Shown here one piece after another: positions 35,537 to 45,286 of a stretch of 64,000 nucleotides of DNA. The position numbers and the translations under genes were made by a program. Numbering within the stretch: the first letter of the stretch is position 1; each line of letters opens with the position of its first letter. The notes under the pieces are model-generated. The model ran no database searches and had not been told where the DNA came from. It saw only the letters and a program-made list of their open reading frames with translations. Location of the stretch: contig CAWUVH010000011.1 of the NCBI GenBank assembly GCA_963925895.1, forward strand, positions 123,167 to 187,166, in the 5' to 3' direction. This stretch comes from Eutrophovita sp913057845. Its GTDB lineage: Bacteria; Pseudomonadota; Gammaproteobacteria; Burkholderiales; Eutrophovitaceae.

Positions 35537-36547
35537 TCATTCGGCAGCTTTTAGCGCTTTTATTTTGTCAGAGAGCTGGACCATCGCCAAAGCATAATTG
35601 TTGCTCGGGTTGTAACGGGTAATCACATAAAAATTCTTTAAAGACATCCAATACTCAACCCCAGCATCACCTTCAAGTTGGAACAGCCCAACAGGCGTAT
35701 CGTCCTTAAGGTCAAACTGGTCCTCCAATCCTATATTTTTTAGCTCGCCATAGGTCCGGTTTGGTTTTGATTTCCCAGTCAAATCACTAAAGCTGTCTGG
35801 TGCGATAGCACTTACTTCAAAAACAATCGGCTCCCCTCTCTTCCATCCATGCCTCTTCAAATAATTGCTCGCGCTACCAATTGCATCATCCACACTGTTC
35901 TCTAAATCAGCCATTCCATCGCCATCAAAATCAATGGCATATTCTCGATAGCTCGAAGGCATAAACTGCGCGATCCCAATCGCTCCTGCGAATGAACCTT
36001 TTATGGTATCGGCGCTGATGTTGTTTTCGCGCGATAACAACAAAAACTCCTCGAATTCCTTTAAGAAATATTTGTTCCGACGTTTTCCATAAAATCCTAA
36101 TGAATAAAATGCATCAAGAATTCTAAATTCACCGGTGTAGGTGCCATAATTGGTTTCGATTCCAATTAAGGCCGTAATTATTTCTTGAGGAACACCGAAA
36201 CGTTCCTCAGCCCTTGCTAGAGTCGCCGCATTTTTTTTCCAAAATTTAACCCCTTCTTTCTCGCGGTACTCTGTGACATAGAGTTTTTTAAAGAAGCTCC
36301 ATGGTTTAGATGTCGCTGGCTTACCAAATGCGTTTAAGATGCTCTCTTTCTTTTTAGCGCTCCCAATTAATGCTTTGAGCTGCTCCTCTGAGAACTGGTG
36401 TTTAGTAACCATATCTTGAATAAATTGCGACACGCTATCTTTAACACTATCAGCTTGCGCATGCGCCGGGATCAAAAAGGAAATAATCAGAGCTGACAAA
36501 CCCATCAGCAACATTGATTGAATTCGTGGCGATCGAATGGGACTCAC
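35537..36547 (-). CDS. mltB: lytic murein transglycosylase B
   Basis: Peptidoglycan-cleaving transglycosylase of 336 residues with a signal peptide ending near AHAQA (about residue 32). It lacks a lipobox Cys at that site, so it looks soluble periplasmic rather than lipid-anchored. The SLT family 3 motif IGIETNYGTYTGEFRILDAF contains the catalytic Glu, and GAIGIAQFMPSSYREYAIDFDGDG is typical of MltB. It follows ccmI by 39 bp and may share its transcript. Confidence 0.93.
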   Translation of the reverse strand: MSPIRSPRIQSMLLMGLSALIISFLIPAHAQADSVKDSVSQFIQDMVTKHQFSEEQLKALIGSAKKKESILNAFGKPATSKPWSFFKKLYVTEYREKEGVKFWKKNAATLARAEERFGVPQEIITALIGIETNYGTYTGEFRILDAFYSLGFYGKRRNKYFLKEFEEFLLLSRENNISADTIKGSFAGAIGIAQFMPSSYREYAIDFDGDGMADLENSVDDAIGSASNYLKRHGWKRGEPIVFEVSAIAPDSFSDLTGKSKPNRTYGELKNIGLEDQFDLKDDTPVGLFQLEGDAGVEYWMSLKNFYVITRYNPSNNYALAMVQLSDKIKALKAAE

Positions 36548-36586
36548 ATTGAACCTCGTAACGTCATTAGGAATACAATTTAGCCT

Positions 36587-37828
36587 CTAAGGTACCGCAC
36601 TATCTATTGTAATTTCAATATTGGTTCCTGGACGCACCACCAGAGTTGATGACTCTAAATCTCCACTGGCTCGAATAGCATTACCCGATTTTGAAATACG
36701 CGCCCCCAAAAGAAACTCAGAAAAATCAGATAATTTCCGAGTAGGCATGAGAGATGATGAGTCGTCAAATGCAAAACTAAATGGCAACTGGTCCGCAGGA
36801 ACCCGCATTGCGGCAATAGGCATCGGAGGACCCTCAATCGATCTCGCATAAATAAATACCACATCCTGCGAGTTTACTTGACTCAGCAAATCTTTAGATA
36901 TTTGAATAACACCTGAAACAATAGTCTCGCCCTCTTGTGTAAATAATTCATCTGGAGAAACTTCTTCAACACTCACCTCTTGACCAGACTGCACCAATCT
37001 AATTTTCGCCTCGGCAATACCTGATTGTAGCGTTTGAACTAATTGCTCATCCGCCAAGTTAGATTTCATTAATTGCGACCATCGATCAATTGCTAATTGA
37101 TAAGAACCTGCCGCAAAAGCCGCTGTGCCGCCGAGCGCGAGCCCTTTTCCGTGATTTGGATCCAGTTCTAACGCACGATTAATCAACTCAGTCGGCTCTC
37201 CACTAAGGTTACCTCTAGCCGCCAACCCTCTGGACTCAGCATAATCAACGAGTATCGCTGGGTCATTAGGATCCAGTTGGTAGGCTCGCTCCCACGCATT
37301 AGCGGCTTCATCAAACTTGTGCAAGGCCTGATACGTTCGAGCCAACATGGCCAATGCTTGAGTGTCATCTGGGTTTTCCGCAAGATGCTCGATAACTTTT
37401 TCCGCCATTGACTCTAGCTCACCCTGATCAAATGATTGATCCTGTGACTCAAGAAAAGAGGCTACATCTTGCCCCTCAGGACTTCCAATCACGCCATATA
37501 AATAAAATGCAGAAAAAGGAATCAGAACAACCACCAACATCGAAACTATCTTCGCGTAGCGGCCAGACAGCACTGTCACTTGAGGCTCCTTTGCCACCTC
37601 TTCGAGAACACGACTTTCAATCTCTACTTTTGACAACTCATATTGTTCTGCAGAAAGGTTCCCAACACGGTGATCCTCCGCAATTTCTTTGAGTTGATCA
37701 CGCAACAAACGTAAATTAGTTTGAGATTGGGTATTCGATGACGTCGCACGCGCTTTAAATATCGTTCTCAGAAATACGAGCAGAACAACTAAACTCAGCA
37801 ACCCAGAAAACACAATAAATGATGACAT
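36587..37828 (-). CDS. ccmI: cytochrome c maturation protein CcmI
   Basis: Apocytochrome c chaperone component, 413 residues from ATG 37828; a TTG two codons upstream is less likely. Two transmembrane helices lie at about residues 3-20 and 93-113, with the leucine-zipper-like LRLLRDQLKEIAEDHRVGNLS between them. Tetratricopeptide repeats run from about residue 150 to 280 (LAMLARTYQALHKFDEAANAWERAY), followed by a C-terminal beta-rich domain. It is the last ccm gene. Confidence 0.92.
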   Translation of the reverse strand: MSSFIVFSGLLSLVVLLVFLRTIFKARATSSNTQSQTNLRLLRDQLKEIAEDHRVGNLSAEQYELSKVEIESRVLEEVAKEPQVTVLSGRYAKIVSMLVVVLIPFSAFYLYGVIGSPEGQDVASFLESQDQSFDQGELESMAEKVIEHLAENPDDTQALAMLARTYQALHKFDEAANAWERAYQLDPNDPAILVDYAESRGLAARGNLSGEPTELINRALELDPNHGKGLALGGTAAFAAGSYQLAIDRWSQLMKSNLADEQLVQTLQSGIAEAKIRLVQSGQEVSVEEVSPDELFTQEGETIVSGVIQISKDLLSQVNSQDVVFIYARSIEGPPMPIAAMRVPADQLPFSFAFDDSSSLMPTRKLSDFSEFLLGARISKSGNAIRASGDLESSTLVVRPGTNIEITIDSAVP

Positions 37829-37845
37829 TAGCAACTCGATCCTGG

Positions 37846-38301
37846 TTAGTCTTTTAGTAATTCACGTGCACGCGCAGCATCTTCTGAACTTTGCGGCGAA
37901 TCAATGCCTCTAGAGCGCCGACGAACGATTCTAACTGCCATCCAAAAAGCCAAGATCAACATCAGCAATGGGCCTATCCACAATACCATAGTCGTCCCTT
38001 TCACTGGCGGATCATACAAAACAAAGTCACCATAGCGTTCGACCATAAAGTCTTTAATCTGCCGCTCACTCATTCCTCGACGCAGCATGTCTCTCACTTG
38101 ATTTTTTAGATCAACGGCCAACCCCGCATTTGAATCTGAAATGGTTTGGTTTTGACAGACCAAACATCGAAGCTCAGCACTGATCGCCTTAACGCGCTCT
38201 TCGAGTTCAGGATCTTTTGCCAGTAGCGGCGCCTCTTCTGCATGGGAAAGGTTACTCACTAGGAAAACCATCAGGAATGCTAGGCTAATTTTTTTAATCA
38301 C
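37846..38301 (-). CDS. ccmH: cytochrome c maturation protein CcmH
   Basis: Thioredox component of the haem ligation module, 151 residues. It has a signal peptide, the conserved redox pair in LRCLVCQNQTI and a C-terminal anchor at about residues 103-122 (LWIGPLLMLILAFWM). This is the short form without the CcmI-like TPR extension, consistent with a separate ccmI. The start is GTG 38301, overlapping the ccmG stop as GTGA. Confidence 0.94.
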   Translation of the reverse strand: MIKKISLAFLMVFLVSNLSHAEEAPLLAKDPELEERVKAISAELRCLVCQNQTISDSNAGLAVDLKNQVRDMLRRGMSERQIKDFMVERYGDFVLYDPPVKGTTMVLWIGPLLMLILAFWMAVRIVRRRSRGIDSPQSSEDAARARELLKD

Positions 38302-38828
38302 TGACGCAACTCCTGGATCAACGGAAGAATATCTTCCGAAACGTCTGCCTGAGTCAAAGGACCAATTTTTTTGTATCGAATAAATCCGCGACCGTCTATC
38401 AAAAACGTTTCTGGAACTCCGTAAACCCCGTAGTCAAGACCAACGCGTCCATCGATATCAAGCACTACCCGTTCATACGGATCGCCATGACGGTTAAGCC
38501 ACTGCACGGCCGCTTGGGGTTTATCCTTATAATTGAATCCTAAAATAGGAATGTCAGAGGTTTTTGCAAAATTCACGAGGATCGGGTGTTCAACCAAACA
38601 AGGTCCACACCAGGAAGCGAACACATTAAGGAGCCACACTTCCCCTTCCATGTCGGAATTTGAAAGTCGCGCGTCAAACTCATTGAGTATCGGCAAAGTA
38701 AATTCTGGGGCAGCTTTTCCAATCAAAGGTGATGGCACTTCCTTTGGATTAAGCGATAAACCTTTCCAAAGAAATACGGTAATTCCAAAAAAAATAAACA
38801 AGGGAATTAAAAATCTCGTAGCAGTCAT
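38298..38828 (-). CDS. ccmG: thiol:disulfide oxidoreductase CcmG/DsbE
   Basis: Periplasmic membrane-tethered thioredoxin of 176 residues that reduces apocytochrome c cysteines. An N-terminal transmembrane anchor (residues 5-23), active site WCGPC in VFASWCGPCLVEHP, and the cis-Pro segment GVPETFLIDG are visible. It overlaps ccmH by 4 bp. Confidence 0.95.
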   Translation of the reverse strand: MTATRFLIPLFIFFGITVFLWKGLSLNPKEVPSPLIGKAAPEFTLPILNEFDARLSNSDMEGEVWLLNVFASWCGPCLVEHPILVNFAKTSDIPILGFNYKDKPQAAVQWLNRHGDPYERVVLDIDGRVGLDYGVYGVPETFLIDGRGFIRYKKIGPLTQADVSEDILPLIQELRQ

Positions 38829-38852
38829 AATTTTTGCGAAATAATGATTACC

Positions 38853-40835
38853 TCAAGATGAGGCAGTCTTTTCTCCGCGATTCTCCTCGTCCTGACTCGC
38901 CCTTCGATAGCGTCGATCGGAAACTGCCAGGACTCCACCGAGAGCCATCAAAAACGCGCCACCCCAAATCCAATCGACAAATGGTTTCAAATAGACACGA
39001 ACCACCCAAGACCCGTCATTAAGAGGTTCTCCGAGCGAAATATAAAGATCTCTAGTGAAACCCGTGTCAATCGCGGCCTCAGTCATTGGCATTTGCTGTA
39101 CGGTATACAGTCTTTTTTGAGGGAACATCCTGTCGACTTCTTTACCATCGACCAATATTGCCATGGAGCCTTCAACTCCGGTGTAATTTGGCCCCTTCAA
39201 ATCTTTAAGTGCATCCAGGCGAATCGTATACTCACCGATTGTCACCGTATTACCAAGTGACATTTTGACGTCCTTCTCGACCTCATAACCATTCACGAGC
39301 GTAACACCAACAATAAACACGGCCACCCCCCAATGCGCGAACAACATACCGTAATAGGCATTTGGTATCGCGAGAAATGAACCTAATAACGTTCTGCCTT
39401 CTCCCGATGACATTTGCTTGAGTCTCGTCCACAAATTCACAAGTCCGGCTAAAGCAATCCAAGTGGCCATCAATAACCCAAAACTTACCAATATGCTCCA
39501 ATCACCCATGGCGAACGGCATCAATAGCGCCGATATTACCGCAATGGCAAAGGCCCATTTCAATTTCACGGCTAACTCTGGCACAGAGGATTTTTTCCAT
39601 CGCGCAATCGGACCAATACCCATCAAGAACATAGCTGGCACCATAATCGGAACGAATACAGCATCAAAATATGGCGGTCCTACCGAAATTTTGCCAAATC
39701 CCAGGGCATCAAGAAATAGAGGATAAAGCGTACCTAACAATACTGACGCTGCAGCAACGACAAGCAACACATTATTTGCGAGCAATGCTGACTCACGCGA
39801 AATCAAACTAAATCGCCCTCCAAGCCCAACCTTAGGGGCCCTCCAAGCGAACAGCAGGAGAGATGAGCCCACCACAAACACCAAAAACCCAAGGATGAAA
39901 ACTCCTCGCTCAGGATCTGTGGCGAAGGCGTGCACAGAGGTCAACACCCCAGACCGAACTAAAAACGTACCCAAAAGTGATAAAGAGAACGTGATAATCG
40001 CCAAAAGCACTGTCCAAATTTTAAAGCTTCCACGCTTCTCCGTCACTAAGAGCGAATGCATGAGCGCTGTGCCGCATAGCCAAGGCATAAACGAAGCGTT
40101 TTCCACGGGATCCCAAAACCACCAGCCACCCCAACCCAACTCGTAGTAAGCCCACCAACTTCCGAGTGCAATCCCGACTGTCAGAAAGGCCCACGCAATC
40201 GTTGTCCAGGGGCGCGACCATCTGGCCCAAGTCGTATCCAATCGACCGCTGATGAGCGCTGCAATGGCAAATGCAAATACTACTGAGAAACCCACATAAC
40301 CCATGTAGAGCATCGGTGGATGAATGACCATACCCGGATCTTGCAACAACGGGTTTAAATCTCTTCCGTCCATTGCTGGCGGTAATAGACGATCAAAGGG
40401 ATTAGATGTCAGCAGAAGAAAGGAATAGAAACCAATTGCGACTATGGCCATGACGCCGAGAATTAGCGACAACATATCTTTAGGCACACCTTTACTGAAT
40501 CGGGCGACTGCAGCCATCCAACCCGATAACATCAGCACCCAAAGCAGCAGTGAACCTTCGTGACTGCCCCAACTCGCAGCAAGACGATAGGGCCAAGGTA
40601 ATTGTGAATTTGAATTCGACGCTACATTTAAAACCGAGAAATCATTCGTGAGAAAAGAAACGACCAAACAACAAAACCCAAAGGCCGTTAGAAAAAACAA
40701 AACGTAGGCAGATGGTCGAGATACAGCCATCCAATTGACGTAACCTCGAGTCGCACCAACGAGCGAGAAAAAAGCCTGCGCAATGGCAACGCATAGCGCC
40801 AGAATAATTGCGAAATGTCCTACCTCAGGAGTCAA
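38853..40835 (-). CDS. ccmF: haem lyase subunit CcmF
   Basis: Large integral membrane protein of 660 residues attaching haem to apocytochrome c. The WWD signature is GWGGWWFWDPVENASFMPWL, and many transmembrane helices plus the periplasmic haem-site His residues are present. The start is TTG 40835 (M-T-P-E-V-G-H-F, matching the family's conserved beginning), preceded by a strong AGGTGG ribosome site at normal spacing. Confidence 0.95.
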   Translation of the reverse strand: MTPEVGHFAIILALCVAIAQAFFSLVGATRGYVNWMAVSRPSAYVLFFLTAFGFCCLVVSFLTNDFSVLNVASNSNSQLPWPYRLAASWGSHEGSLLLWVLMLSGWMAAVARFSKGVPKDMLSLILGVMAIVAIGFYSFLLLTSNPFDRLLPPAMDGRDLNPLLQDPGMVIHPPMLYMGYVGFSVVFAFAIAALISGRLDTTWARWSRPWTTIAWAFLTVGIALGSWWAYYELGWGGWWFWDPVENASFMPWLCGTALMHSLLVTEKRGSFKIWTVLLAIITFSLSLLGTFLVRSGVLTSVHAFATDPERGVFILGFLVFVVGSSLLLFAWRAPKVGLGGRFSLISRESALLANNVLLVVAAASVLLGTLYPLFLDALGFGKISVGPPYFDAVFVPIMVPAMFLMGIGPIARWKKSSVPELAVKLKWAFAIAVISALLMPFAMGDWSILVSFGLLMATWIALAGLVNLWTRLKQMSSGEGRTLLGSFLAIPNAYYGMLFAHWGVAVFIVGVTLVNGYEVEKDVKMSLGNTVTIGEYTIRLDALKDLKGPNYTGVEGSMAILVDGKEVDRMFPQKRLYTVQQMPMTEAAIDTGFTRDLYISLGEPLNDGSWVVRVYLKPFVDWIWGGAFLMALGGVLAVSDRRYRRASQDEENRGEKTASS

Positions 40836-40885
40836 AATTTACCACCTTTCAAAAGCCACTGAGTGGCGTAACGCCCAGAATAACG

Positions 40886-41329
40886 TCATTGATTATCCAT
40901 CTTTATTTGTCGCGCCCGCTCGAGGGCTTCCGCAGCCTCGGGTGGCATGTAGTTTTCGTCGTGCTTTGCAAGCACTTGATCAGCAATAAAAATTGCTTGA
41001 GCATTCATCCTGCCCTGCGCGACAACACCTTTCCCTTCCTGAAATAAATCAGGGAGTATTCCTGTGTACTGAACAGGCACGCTCTCGAGCGTATCGGTTA
41101 CTTCAAACCGCACCGTCAGACCATCCTCTTCACGCCCGACACTGCCCTCCAGCACCATACCCCCTATCCGGAAGGCTTGACCCTGTGGCACCTGTCCCGC
41201 AAGAACCTCGGTCGGTGTGTAAAAAAATACTAAGTTACTGCGAAAAGCCTTCAACACAAACATCGCACCAAGAGTGAGCAGCGCTAAGGCAACAACAACA
41301 AGTATAAAACGTTTATAACGTGGTTTCAT
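40886..41329 (-). CDS. ccmE: haem chaperone CcmE
   Basis: Periplasmic haem carrier of 147 residues with one N-terminal transmembrane helix (about 9-26). It has the OB-fold motif GQAFRIGGMVLEGSV and the covalent haem-binding His in VLAKHDENYMPPE. It lies 56 bp after ccmD. Confidence 0.96.
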   Translation of the reverse strand: MKPRYKRFILVVVALALLTLGAMFVLKAFRSNLVFFYTPTEVLAGQVPQGQAFRIGGMVLEGSVGREEDGLTVRFEVTDTLESVPVQYTGILPDLFQEGKGVVAQGRMNAQAIFIADQVLAKHDENYMPPEAAEALERARQIKMDNQ

Positions 41330-41385
41330 GCAGTAACCTCAGTATGTAACAAGAAGGTGGACCGAAACTGATGATCTGAGTTCAT

Positions 41386-41508
41386 CTATTTTTTCTTAAG
41401 CGTGAGAAGCTCTATCAGAATGCAAAGGCCAGTGACAAGATACGAACCCCATACATAAAGTCCATAGCCACCCATCGCAAAAAATTCTGAAACACTTCCC
41501 CACTGCAT
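41386..41508 (-). CDS. ccmD: haem exporter protein CcmD (40 residues)
   Basis: A 40-codon gene. It starts MQWGSVSEFFAMGGYGLYVW, the conserved CcmD beginning (FxxMGGYxxYVW), continues through a single transmembrane helix and ends in LLTLKKK. The ATG directly abuts the ccmC stop (TAAATG). CcmD stabilises the CcmABC-CcmE complex during release of holo-CcmE. Position and motif make this call firm despite the small size. Confidence 0.93.
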   Translation of the reverse strand: MQWGSVSEFFAMGGYGLYVWGSYLVTGLCILIELLTLKKK

Positions 41509-42240
41509 TTATCTTACCCCAGACGATTCGGTTAACCACCCAGCGTTGGCTTCCCGATCGCGAATGATTCGACGCACTCGGACTAGAGATACGGCAATCG
41601 AATACATCCAAAACGCTAATGCCATCACTAACATTCCTGTGAGCATACTCGTTGCCATACTCGAAGATTTTGTGAAACTCACCGATGCGCCTTGATGCAA
41701 CGTGTTCCACCATTTGACTGAAAAATAAATAATGGGCACGTTAACAACACCCACCAAGGCCAATATGGCCGACGCTCTATCAGCGCGCCTCGGGTCCTCT
41801 ATGGAAGCACGAAGTGCCATATATCCAATATATAAAAACAGCAGAATCAACTCTGAGGTGAGACGCGCGTCCCAAACCCACCAAGCACCCCAGGTGGGAC
41901 GCCCCCAAAATGCTCCTGTCCATAAGGCAATGAATGTCATGAGCGCACCCGTAGGCGCCAGCGCTTGCGCGAGCATCGACGATAAGCGCGTATTCATGAT
42001 GAGGCCTACAGCTGCCCAAAAGGACATGACGAGGTAGATCAACATGGACATCCATGCTGCAGGAACATGGATGAAGATTATGCGGTACGACTCACCTTGC
42101 TGGAAGTCCGTTGGTGCGACGAAGAATCCGATATACAAACCCCAAACCGTCAGAATGGCTGCTAAAACAAAGAAAACAATAGCCATTTTCTTAGCTAGAG
42201 GGTAAAAATATTGCGGTGACGAATACTGCCAAAAACTCAT
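41509..42240 (-). CDS. ccmC: haem exporter protein CcmC
   Basis: Six-helix membrane protein of 243 residues presenting haem to CcmE. The WWD motif GAWWVWDARLTSELILL and flanking His residues are present. A 74-bp gap separates it from ccmB, and it abuts ccmD. Confidence 0.95.
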   Translation of the reverse strand: MSFWQYSSPQYFYPLAKKMAIVFFVLAAILTVWGLYIGFFVAPTDFQQGESYRIIFIHVPAAWMSMLIYLVMSFWAAVGLIMNTRLSSMLAQALAPTGALMTFIALWTGAFWGRPTWGAWWVWDARLTSELILLFLYIGYMALRASIEDPRRADRASAILALVGVVNVPIIYFSVKWWNTLHQGASVSFTKSSSMATSMLTGMLVMALAFWMYSIAVSLVRVRRIIRDREANAGWLTESSGVR

Positions 42241-42314
42241 AAAATTTCGACTCTTATAACCTAACGTTTAAACTCAGAAAACTAAGCAAGCAGTAATGGT
42301 ACTTATTAGTGCCG

Positions 42315-42983
42315 CTATTCTAAAGCAATTTTAATAGCACTCGCGATCGCCAAAGGCGCCAGCGCGATCGAGACACAAAGCATCGCTAGAAGAACTGAGA
42401 GGTGACCCTCTATGGTCAAGCCTTGAAGATCAGCAACAACCGCTCCAGCCCCAAAAATTAAAATGGGCACGTAAAAAGGGAGAATAAGTATAGAGGTTAA
42501 CGCAGCTCCGCCTCGAACGCCAAGCGTCAATGCTGCGCCTATAGAGCCAATCAAGGACAATACAGGGGTGCCCAGGAAAAGGGTGCCTAATAGCAATACT
42601 AGACTTGCTTGCGACAAGCCAAATTGGAGCCCAATAAGCGGTGCGACAATGACAACCGGCAATCCAGTAACCAACCAGTGCGCCAGGACCTTCGCGATCA
42701 CTAAAATAGTTAAAGGCTCACCACTTAGGACCAAATGCTCGAGTGAGCCATCATTAAAGTCCGACTCGAATACACGATGTAACGCGAGCAAGGAACACAA
42801 AAGTGCACCAACCCAAATCACGCCTGGACCAATAATTTTTAAAGTACTGAGCTCTGGACCCACTGCAAGAGGAAATAAACTCGAGACAATCAGGAAAAAG
42901 AACAAAACTGTAACGACATCTGTTTTTTGCCGAAACGCCAGCAAAAGTTCTTTACGAAGTAAGGATAAAAATGCGCTGTGCAC
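42315..42983 (-). CDS. ccmB: haem exporter protein CcmB
   Basis: ABC-transporter membrane subunit of 222 residues with six predicted helices. The N-terminal LLRKELLLAFRQKTDVVTVLFF and FESDFNDGSLEHLVLSGEPL are conserved CcmB features. It starts with GTG 42983, two bases after the ccmA stop. Confidence 0.94.
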   Translation of the reverse strand: MHSAFLSLLRKELLLAFRQKTDVVTVLFFFLIVSSLFPLAVGPELSTLKIIGPGVIWVGALLCSLLALHRVFESDFNDGSLEHLVLSGEPLTILVIAKVLAHWLVTGLPVVIVAPLIGLQFGLSQASLVLLLGTLFLGTPVLSLIGSIGAALTLGVRGGAALTSILILPFYVPILIFGAGAVVADLQGLTIEGHLSVLLAMLCVSIALAPLAIASAIKIALE

Positions 42984-42985
42984 GA

Positions 42986-43600
42986 CTAATCCAGCACCAG
43001 ACTGACGGCTTGAGGAATCATGTCGAACGATTGATGCGTCGTAAAGATCACAAGACCTCCTGATTCAATATGCTTATTTAACTTCTCGGCTAAAGATGAT
43101 ATTGCCGCGACGTCCAGGGATGTGAACGGCTCGTCAAGAATCCAAAGTGCCCGATGCGACATAAAATCGAGTCGGCTAAGTGCTACGCGCCTCTTCTGTC
43201 CCGCCGACAGATGCATCACAGGTCGGTTTTTTACGGACTCAAGTCCCGCTGCATCCAGGGCCAAATCGACGTCTTTCGCGCTGGGAGACACGCCGAGCAG
43301 TGGCAGCGTGAATCTTAAATTCTCTGCCGCGGTGAGTTGTTTTTTTAAGCCATCATCATGCCCAACAAAATTGACTGATTTAACAAACTCGCTGTGGTTT
43401 TTCGTGACTGACTCCCCCCTCCAACAGACCATTCCCTGATCCGGACGAGATAACCCTGACAACAATCGCAGTAACGTGGTCTTACCAGACCCGTTAGATC
43501 CAGTCACACGCATCGCACTACTTGAGGTCAGCGAAAAGTTCAATGCCTCAAATAAAATATTTTTGCCTCGAGAAAAGCCTAAATTTCGTACGTCTAACAT
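42986..43600 (-). CDS. ccmA: haem exporter ATPase CcmA
   Basis: ABC ATPase of 204 residues, first gene of the ccm operon. Walker A is VTGSNGSGKTTLLRLLSG, signature LSAGQKRRVALSRL and Walker B ALWILDEPFTSLD. With CcmB it drives release of holo-CcmE from CcmC. Confidence 0.94.
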   Translation of the reverse strand: MLDVRNLGFSRGKNILFEALNFSLTSSSAMRVTGSNGSGKTTLLRLLSGLSRPDQGMVCWRGESVTKNHSEFVKSVNFVGHDDGLKKQLTAAENLRFTLPLLGVSPSAKDVDLALDAAGLESVKNRPVMHLSAGQKRRVALSRLDFMSHRALWILDEPFTSLDVAAISSLAEKLNKHIESGGLVIFTTHQSFDMIPQAVSLVLD

Positions 43601-43631
43601 GGGTTACCTGAAACGCGATCAACAGAAAAAC

Positions 43632-44048
43632 TCATCGACGATCTTTTCGAATCATCTGATAAATAAGCATGCCTACAATCATGGAGACTACGAATACTGA
43701 CGCATCGGTGTAACCCATACCCAGGGAAACCAATCCCGGACCGGGGCAAAACCCAGCAATGCCCCACCCTACGCCGAAGATAAGACTTCCAAGCACCAAT
43801 TTTTTATCAACAGTCCTGTTCGTAGGGAGTTGTAAGTCATCCCCTAAAAGGGTCGTCACGCGTTTATCCACATAATTAAAAGTAACAATACCAATGCCAA
43901 TTGCACCGCTCATCACCAAAGCTAAAGAAGGATCCCACTCTCCAAATATGTCGAGAAAACCAATCACCTTTTGTGGATTAACCATACCCGACACAATCAA
44001 ACCTAATCCAAAAATTAACCCAGATATAAGCGCCCATATACTTCTCAT
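43632..44048 (-). CDS. YeeE/YedE-type half transporter, second subunit (DUF6691-like)
   Basis: A 138-residue membrane protein with about four helices and the motif GIAGFCPGPGLVSLG. It is the C-terminal half equivalent of YeeE/YedE sulfur-compound transporters. The ATG at 44048 overlaps the preceding subunit's stop as ATGA. A longer reading to 44477 is out of frame with the real first gene and is not used. It ends 31 bp before ccmA on the same strand. Confidence 0.85.
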   Translation of the reverse strand: MRSIWALISGLIFGLGLIVSGMVNPQKVIGFLDIFGEWDPSLALVMSGAIGIGIVTFNYVDKRVTTLLGDDLQLPTNRTVDKKLVLGSLIFGVGWGIAGFCPGPGLVSLGMGYTDASVFVVSMIVGMLIYQMIRKDRR

Positions 44049-44488
44049 GACGTCATCCGAACAGAAAGATGATTTATGACATAAACCGTAACAAAACCAC
44101 CCAACATAAAAGTGATGGTAGCGACCAAGGAACGTGAAGATAAACGAGACAACCCGATCACACCATGACCACTCGTGCAACCTCCCCCTATACGGGTACC
44201 GATACCCACCAACAACCCAGCAATCACAAGTCCAATTGACGATGTCTGAATCACTGATTGCGGCAAATCCGCGTATAAGCCGTAGATCATTGGCGCACCT
44301 ATGAGGCCGACAAGAAACATCGCTCGCCAGCCTAGCTCTTGCGTTCGAGCGGAAAACACACCAGCCACAATACCGCTTATGCCTGCTATTTTTCCATTTG
44401 TCAGCACCAATAATGCAGCGGCAAGCCCGATTAGGCATCCACCCAACAACGAAGACCAAGGCGTGAAGACATCCCAATTTACGTGCAT
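44045..44488 (-). CDS. YeeE/YedE-type half transporter, first subunit
   Basis: A 147-residue membrane protein with about four helices. It has the conserved GGCLIGLAAALLVLTNGKIAG start and the Cys motif GIGTRIGGGCTSGHGVIGLS. Full-length YeeE imports thiosulfate; split pairs like this are common and their substrate is probably a sulfur compound (inference). A GAGGGGTG ribosome site precedes the ATG. Confidence 0.87.
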   Translation of the reverse strand: MHVNWDVFTPWSSLLGGCLIGLAAALLVLTNGKIAGISGIVAGVFSARTQELGWRAMFLVGLIGAPMIYGLYADLPQSVIQTSSIGLVIAGLLVGIGTRIGGGCTSGHGVIGLSRLSSRSLVATITFMLGGFVTVYVINHLSVRMTS

Positions 44489-44628
44489 ATCACCCCTCGT
44501 GAACTGACCATTGCATTTCAGTGACGTTGTTATTAGTTAATTGAAGAGGTTATCATTGTTTATCAAAAGCGTGTTGCGCTCAAGCCTCCTACCTAAGGAG
44601 ATAAAATAACTTATTTGGAGTCTACAGT

Positions 44629-45264
44629 ATGGCTAACATTACAATGTACTTGGATTTTATTTCCCCTTACGCCTACCTCGCATTTAAACAAATCGGTAGA
44701 GGTTTACATGACCGAACCGAGATTACCTATCGGCCTATTTTATTCGCTGGATTACTGAATCATTATGGCCAATTAGGTCCCGCAGAAATTCCTCACAGAA
44801 GAGAATGGACCTTTCTACAAGCATTGTGGCAGGGCAAGGAAGCCGGGATACCGATCCAACTACCGAAAAGCCATCCATTTAATCCTCTCGCCCTCCTACG
44901 TTTAGCGATCGCTGAGACCAATTCAGGTAACCCAACACGGGAAACCTGTGATCGCATTTTTGAGTTCGTATGGAATCGTGGCATTGATGTGAGGGATGAA
45001 AATGAACTTGCAGCACTTCGAAATGGAATCACCTTGGACCGAGACCCCAGCGACCCAGCTGTTAAAGAACAACTCAAAACAAACACCGAAGAGGCGATTG
45101 CAAATCGCGTCTATGGCGTGCCCTCGTTTCATTATAACGACAAGATCTTTTGGGGTAATGATTCCCTCAAGATGCTTGAAGCCTACATAGATGGTGACCC
45201 ATGGATTGATGAAAACTGGTCAAAGCCTGATACCGTGACTGTTGGCATTAAACGTAGAGCTTAA
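44629..45264 (+). CDS. 2-hydroxychromene-2-carboxylate isomerase-like DsbA-family protein
   Basis: Thioredoxin-fold protein of 211 residues. The start YLDFISPYAYLAFKQI has the Ser-Pro-Tyr of HCCA isomerases and kappa-class glutathione transferases in place of a CxxC site, and the C-terminal NRVYGVPSFHYNDKIFWGNDSL holds the conserved cis-Pro and GxD segment. In naphthalene breakdown the enzyme isomerises hydroxychromene carboxylate with glutathione; no other naphthalene genes are present, so a general glutathione-dependent isomerase or transferase is safer. Confidence 0.88.
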   Translation: MANITMYLDFISPYAYLAFKQIGRGLHDRTEITYRPILFAGLLNHYGQLGPAEIPHRREWTFLQALWQGKEAGIPIQLPKSHPFNPLALLRLAIAETNSGNPTRETCDRIFEFVWNRGIDVRDENELAALRNGITLDRDPSDPAVKEQLKTNTEEAIANRVYGVPSFHYNDKIFWGNDSLKMLEAYIDGDPWIDENWSKPDTVTVGIKRRA

Positions 45265-45286
45265 ATAAAACAACATAACCAAAAAA

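Noticed and set aside
43632..44477. A single 281-codon minus-strand frame over the YeeE/YedE region
   Set aside because: Only its last 138 codons encode the transporter half; the first part is out of frame with the clear 147-residue protein at 44045-44488. Two genes joined by an ATGA overlap explain the region better.
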